Shown in pieces: positions 62,965 through 64,000 of a DNA stretch of 64,000 nucleotides. The first letter of the stretch is position 1, and each line of letters opens with the position of its first letter. The notes under the pieces are model-generated. The model made no database searches. It saw only the letters and a program-made list of their open reading frames with translations, and was not told where the DNA came from. The DNA is from Deltaproteobacteria bacterium (GTDB lineage Bacteria; Desulfobacterota; Desulfovibrionia; Desulfovibrionales; Desulfovibrionaceae), in assembly GCA_031285295.1 (NCBI GenBank), contig JAITWK010000008.1, positions 118,796 to 182,795 on the forward strand. Direction: 5' to 3'. A program made the position numbers and the translations under genes.

Positions 62965-62970
62965 CTCGTG
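62846..62970 (+). repeat. Palindromic repeat with altered complementary arms, at the polyferredoxin start
   Basis: It keeps the core GGCTGCGTCAGATTTCGCC and CAAGTACCAAAAGAGTACAC. Its outer ends are CACGAG/CTCGTG and its inner stem is GCCTTTTAT/ATAAAAGGC, both different from the consensus yet complementary. It covers the first codons of the minus-strand polyferredoxin. Confidence 0.8.
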
Positions 62971-62992
62971 TAAACATTATGGCAATTATCCG

Positions 62993-63928
62993 CTAGAGAG
63001 TGATGCGCTGTGTGGTCAGGTTTTCAATATCCATGCGCCCCAGTCCCCGTTCATGGGCCAGACGCAGATAGGAAACCTGCCGGGGCGCTATTTTGCGGCC
63101 ATACCACTCGTAGGCGGCCACGGCTGTGGAATCCGCCGCCACCGGGTCCGCCGAGGCAATAACCTCACCGGGTGTGAGCACAGTACCCGGCCCCCCCGGC
63201 CCACCGGTACTTAGCACGCGGGTAGCGTCAATGACGGCCAGATGCGGTTTAATCAGAGTATTCAAGTCTACAATGGAAGTACTCAGATCGTAACGCGAAT
63301 GCATGACCCTGCGATCATAAATCAGGCCCATCTGTCCTTTGAGCGACATGGAAACCCCTGCTCCCCCGTGGCTTTTGGCCACCGGAACCGCGATGATCAC
63401 ATCGGCATCCAGAACGTCGTGCATGAAGGCGTTGGTGCGCATTTCCACCGCCTGTGGAATGGCGGCCTCGCTATAAAATGAGGAGTTCATAAGGTGATGG
63501 CAAATGCCGCTTTGCACGCTGTTGCAGGCATCGAGAATGCCGGAGCGCTCCAGAGCCAGGGTGGGATTTTGCAGCGAGTGATCCAGCACGCGTACGCTGC
63601 CCGCCCCGGCCTCCTTGCACATGATCAGCACTTCGCGCACAACTTCCGGGTGGGTGTTGGCGGCCATCTCCGGCGGGCTGGCAAAGCTCATGTTCGGCTT
63701 GATCAGCACTTTCTGGCCGGGTTTGACGAAGCGCCCCATGCCGCCCAAACCCGCGACAGCGGCACGCGCGGCAGCGGCGGGCGCACCTTTGGCAATGACC
63801 ACGTCCGGCACAGGAGCGGCCACCTGTTCAGCCAAAGCCCGTCCGGTCAGGGAAAAGAGCGGGGGCCCGGCTGCCAGCCATACCGCCCCGTGCAGTTGCC
63901 ATTTTAGAAAGGCGCGTCGGTTCATCAT
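62993..63928 (-). CDS. Tat-exported DUF362 protein
   Basis: The twin-arginine signal NRRAFLKWQLHGAVWLAAG is followed by a DUF362 domain: FVKPGQKVLIKPNMSFASPP, THPEVVREVLIMCKEAGAG, VIIAVPVAKSHGGAGVSMSL and KGQMGLIYDR. ATG at 63928 has AGGAG at 5 nt. Length is about 311 aa. DUF362 proteins are often found with ferredoxin genes; the function is unknown. It is the first gene of a likely operon with the polyferredoxin and nitroreductase. Bases 63929-64000 show no gene. Confidence 0.85.
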   Translation of the reverse strand: MMNRRAFLKWQLHGAVWLAAGPPLFSLTGRALAEQVAAPVPDVVIAKGAPAAAARAAVAGLGGMGRFVKPGQKVLIKPNMSFASPPEMAANTHPEVVREVLIMCKEAGAGSVRVLDHSLQNPTLALERSGILDACNSVQSGICHHLMNSSFYSEAAIPQAVEMRTNAFMHDVLDADVIIAVPVAKSHGGAGVSMSLKGQMGLIYDRRVMHSRYDLSTSIVDLNTLIKPHLAVIDATRVLSTGGPGGPGTVLTPGEVIASADPVAADSTAVAAYEWYGRKIAPRQVSYLRLAHERGLGRMDIENLTTQRITL

Positions 63929-64000
63929 GGCCACTCCTGATTGGAGTTTAATGGGGGTGCAGGGGATTCAATCCCCGGCCGGAGGGGTTTGGGGAGGCAG

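Noticed and set aside
10814..62970. The recurring 126-bp element as a CRISPR array
   Set aside because: Copies are kilobases apart, palindromic, with no regular spacers and no cas genes.
63960..64000. A tRNA-like GGGGATTCAATCCCC stretch at the right edge
   Set aside because: It is a T-arm-like palindrome only; no acceptor, D or anticodon arms can be drawn around it.

Overview
The window looks like chromosomal DNA of a sulfate-reducing deltaproteobacterium of the Desulfovibrionaceae. Two tandem tetraheme cytochrome c3 genes (CX2CH and CX4CH haem motifs), HdrB-like CCG iron-sulfur proteins, a 1242-residue FAD/Fe-S oxidoreductase, a polyferredoxin and a PurS-PurL fusion all fit this. G+C is high (roughly 55-60% by eye) except in one AT-rich island near the right end. 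No rRNA, tRNA, CRISPR array, prophage or transposase gene was seen.

Layout. 1-8.8 kb: right part of a division and cell-wall cluster (ftsW-murG-murC-murB-ftsQ-ftsA-ftsZ), tightly packed and overlapping. 8.8-18 kb: cobJ/cbiH, two cytochrome c3 genes each with its own promoter, an Ala/Pro-rich coiled-coil protein, a nucleotide-sugar dehydrogenase, a polyprenyl synthase and purSL. 18-25.2 kb: rnhB, an EamA transporter, yraN, rsmI, a lone mannose-type PTS IID gene, ptsH, ptsI and smpB. 25.2-32.7 kb (minus strand): a glycosyltransferase and a tripartite RND efflux pump. 32.9-45.4 kb: aconitase-family hydratase, orphan HicB, ileS, HigBA, a DegT aminotransferase, lspA, a small membrane protein, a CpoB/YbgF-like lipoprotein, a PilZ protein and an S1-domain protein. 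45.5-53.5 kb: the large FAD/Fe-S oxidoreductase, ruvX, mltG, a CCG-domain protein, a glycosyltransferase and a small protein. 53.8-58.1 kb: TetR regulator, AroP-like permease, rpsB, tsf. 58.1-60.2 kb: AT-rich two-gene cassette. 60.2-64 kb (minus strand): Tat-exported nitroreductase, polyferredoxin, DUF362 protein.

Two things stand out. First, the AT-rich cassette at 58.38-60.06 kb encodes an OLD-like AAA ATPase and a small TOPRIM (DUF3226-like) protein, with overlapping or abutting reading frames. This resembles a compact split OLD/PARIS-type anti-phage system. The cassette is bracketed by two copies of the tsf 3' end plus terminator (36 bp identical), so it appears to have entered exactly at the end of tsf. 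Second, a roughly 126-bp imperfect palindrome recurs through the window as full-length, deleted, half and composite copies, usually touching stop or start codons. Its arms change sequence in concert between copies and so keep pairing. One copy supplies the likely ribosome-binding site and start codon of rsmI, one is read in frame inside the FAD/Fe-S protein, and one separates rpsB from tsf.

Many housekeeping proteins here (MurG, MurB, FtsW, RsmI, RNase HII, the S1 protein, the RND outer-membrane factor, CpoB) also carry low-complexity inserts or tails.
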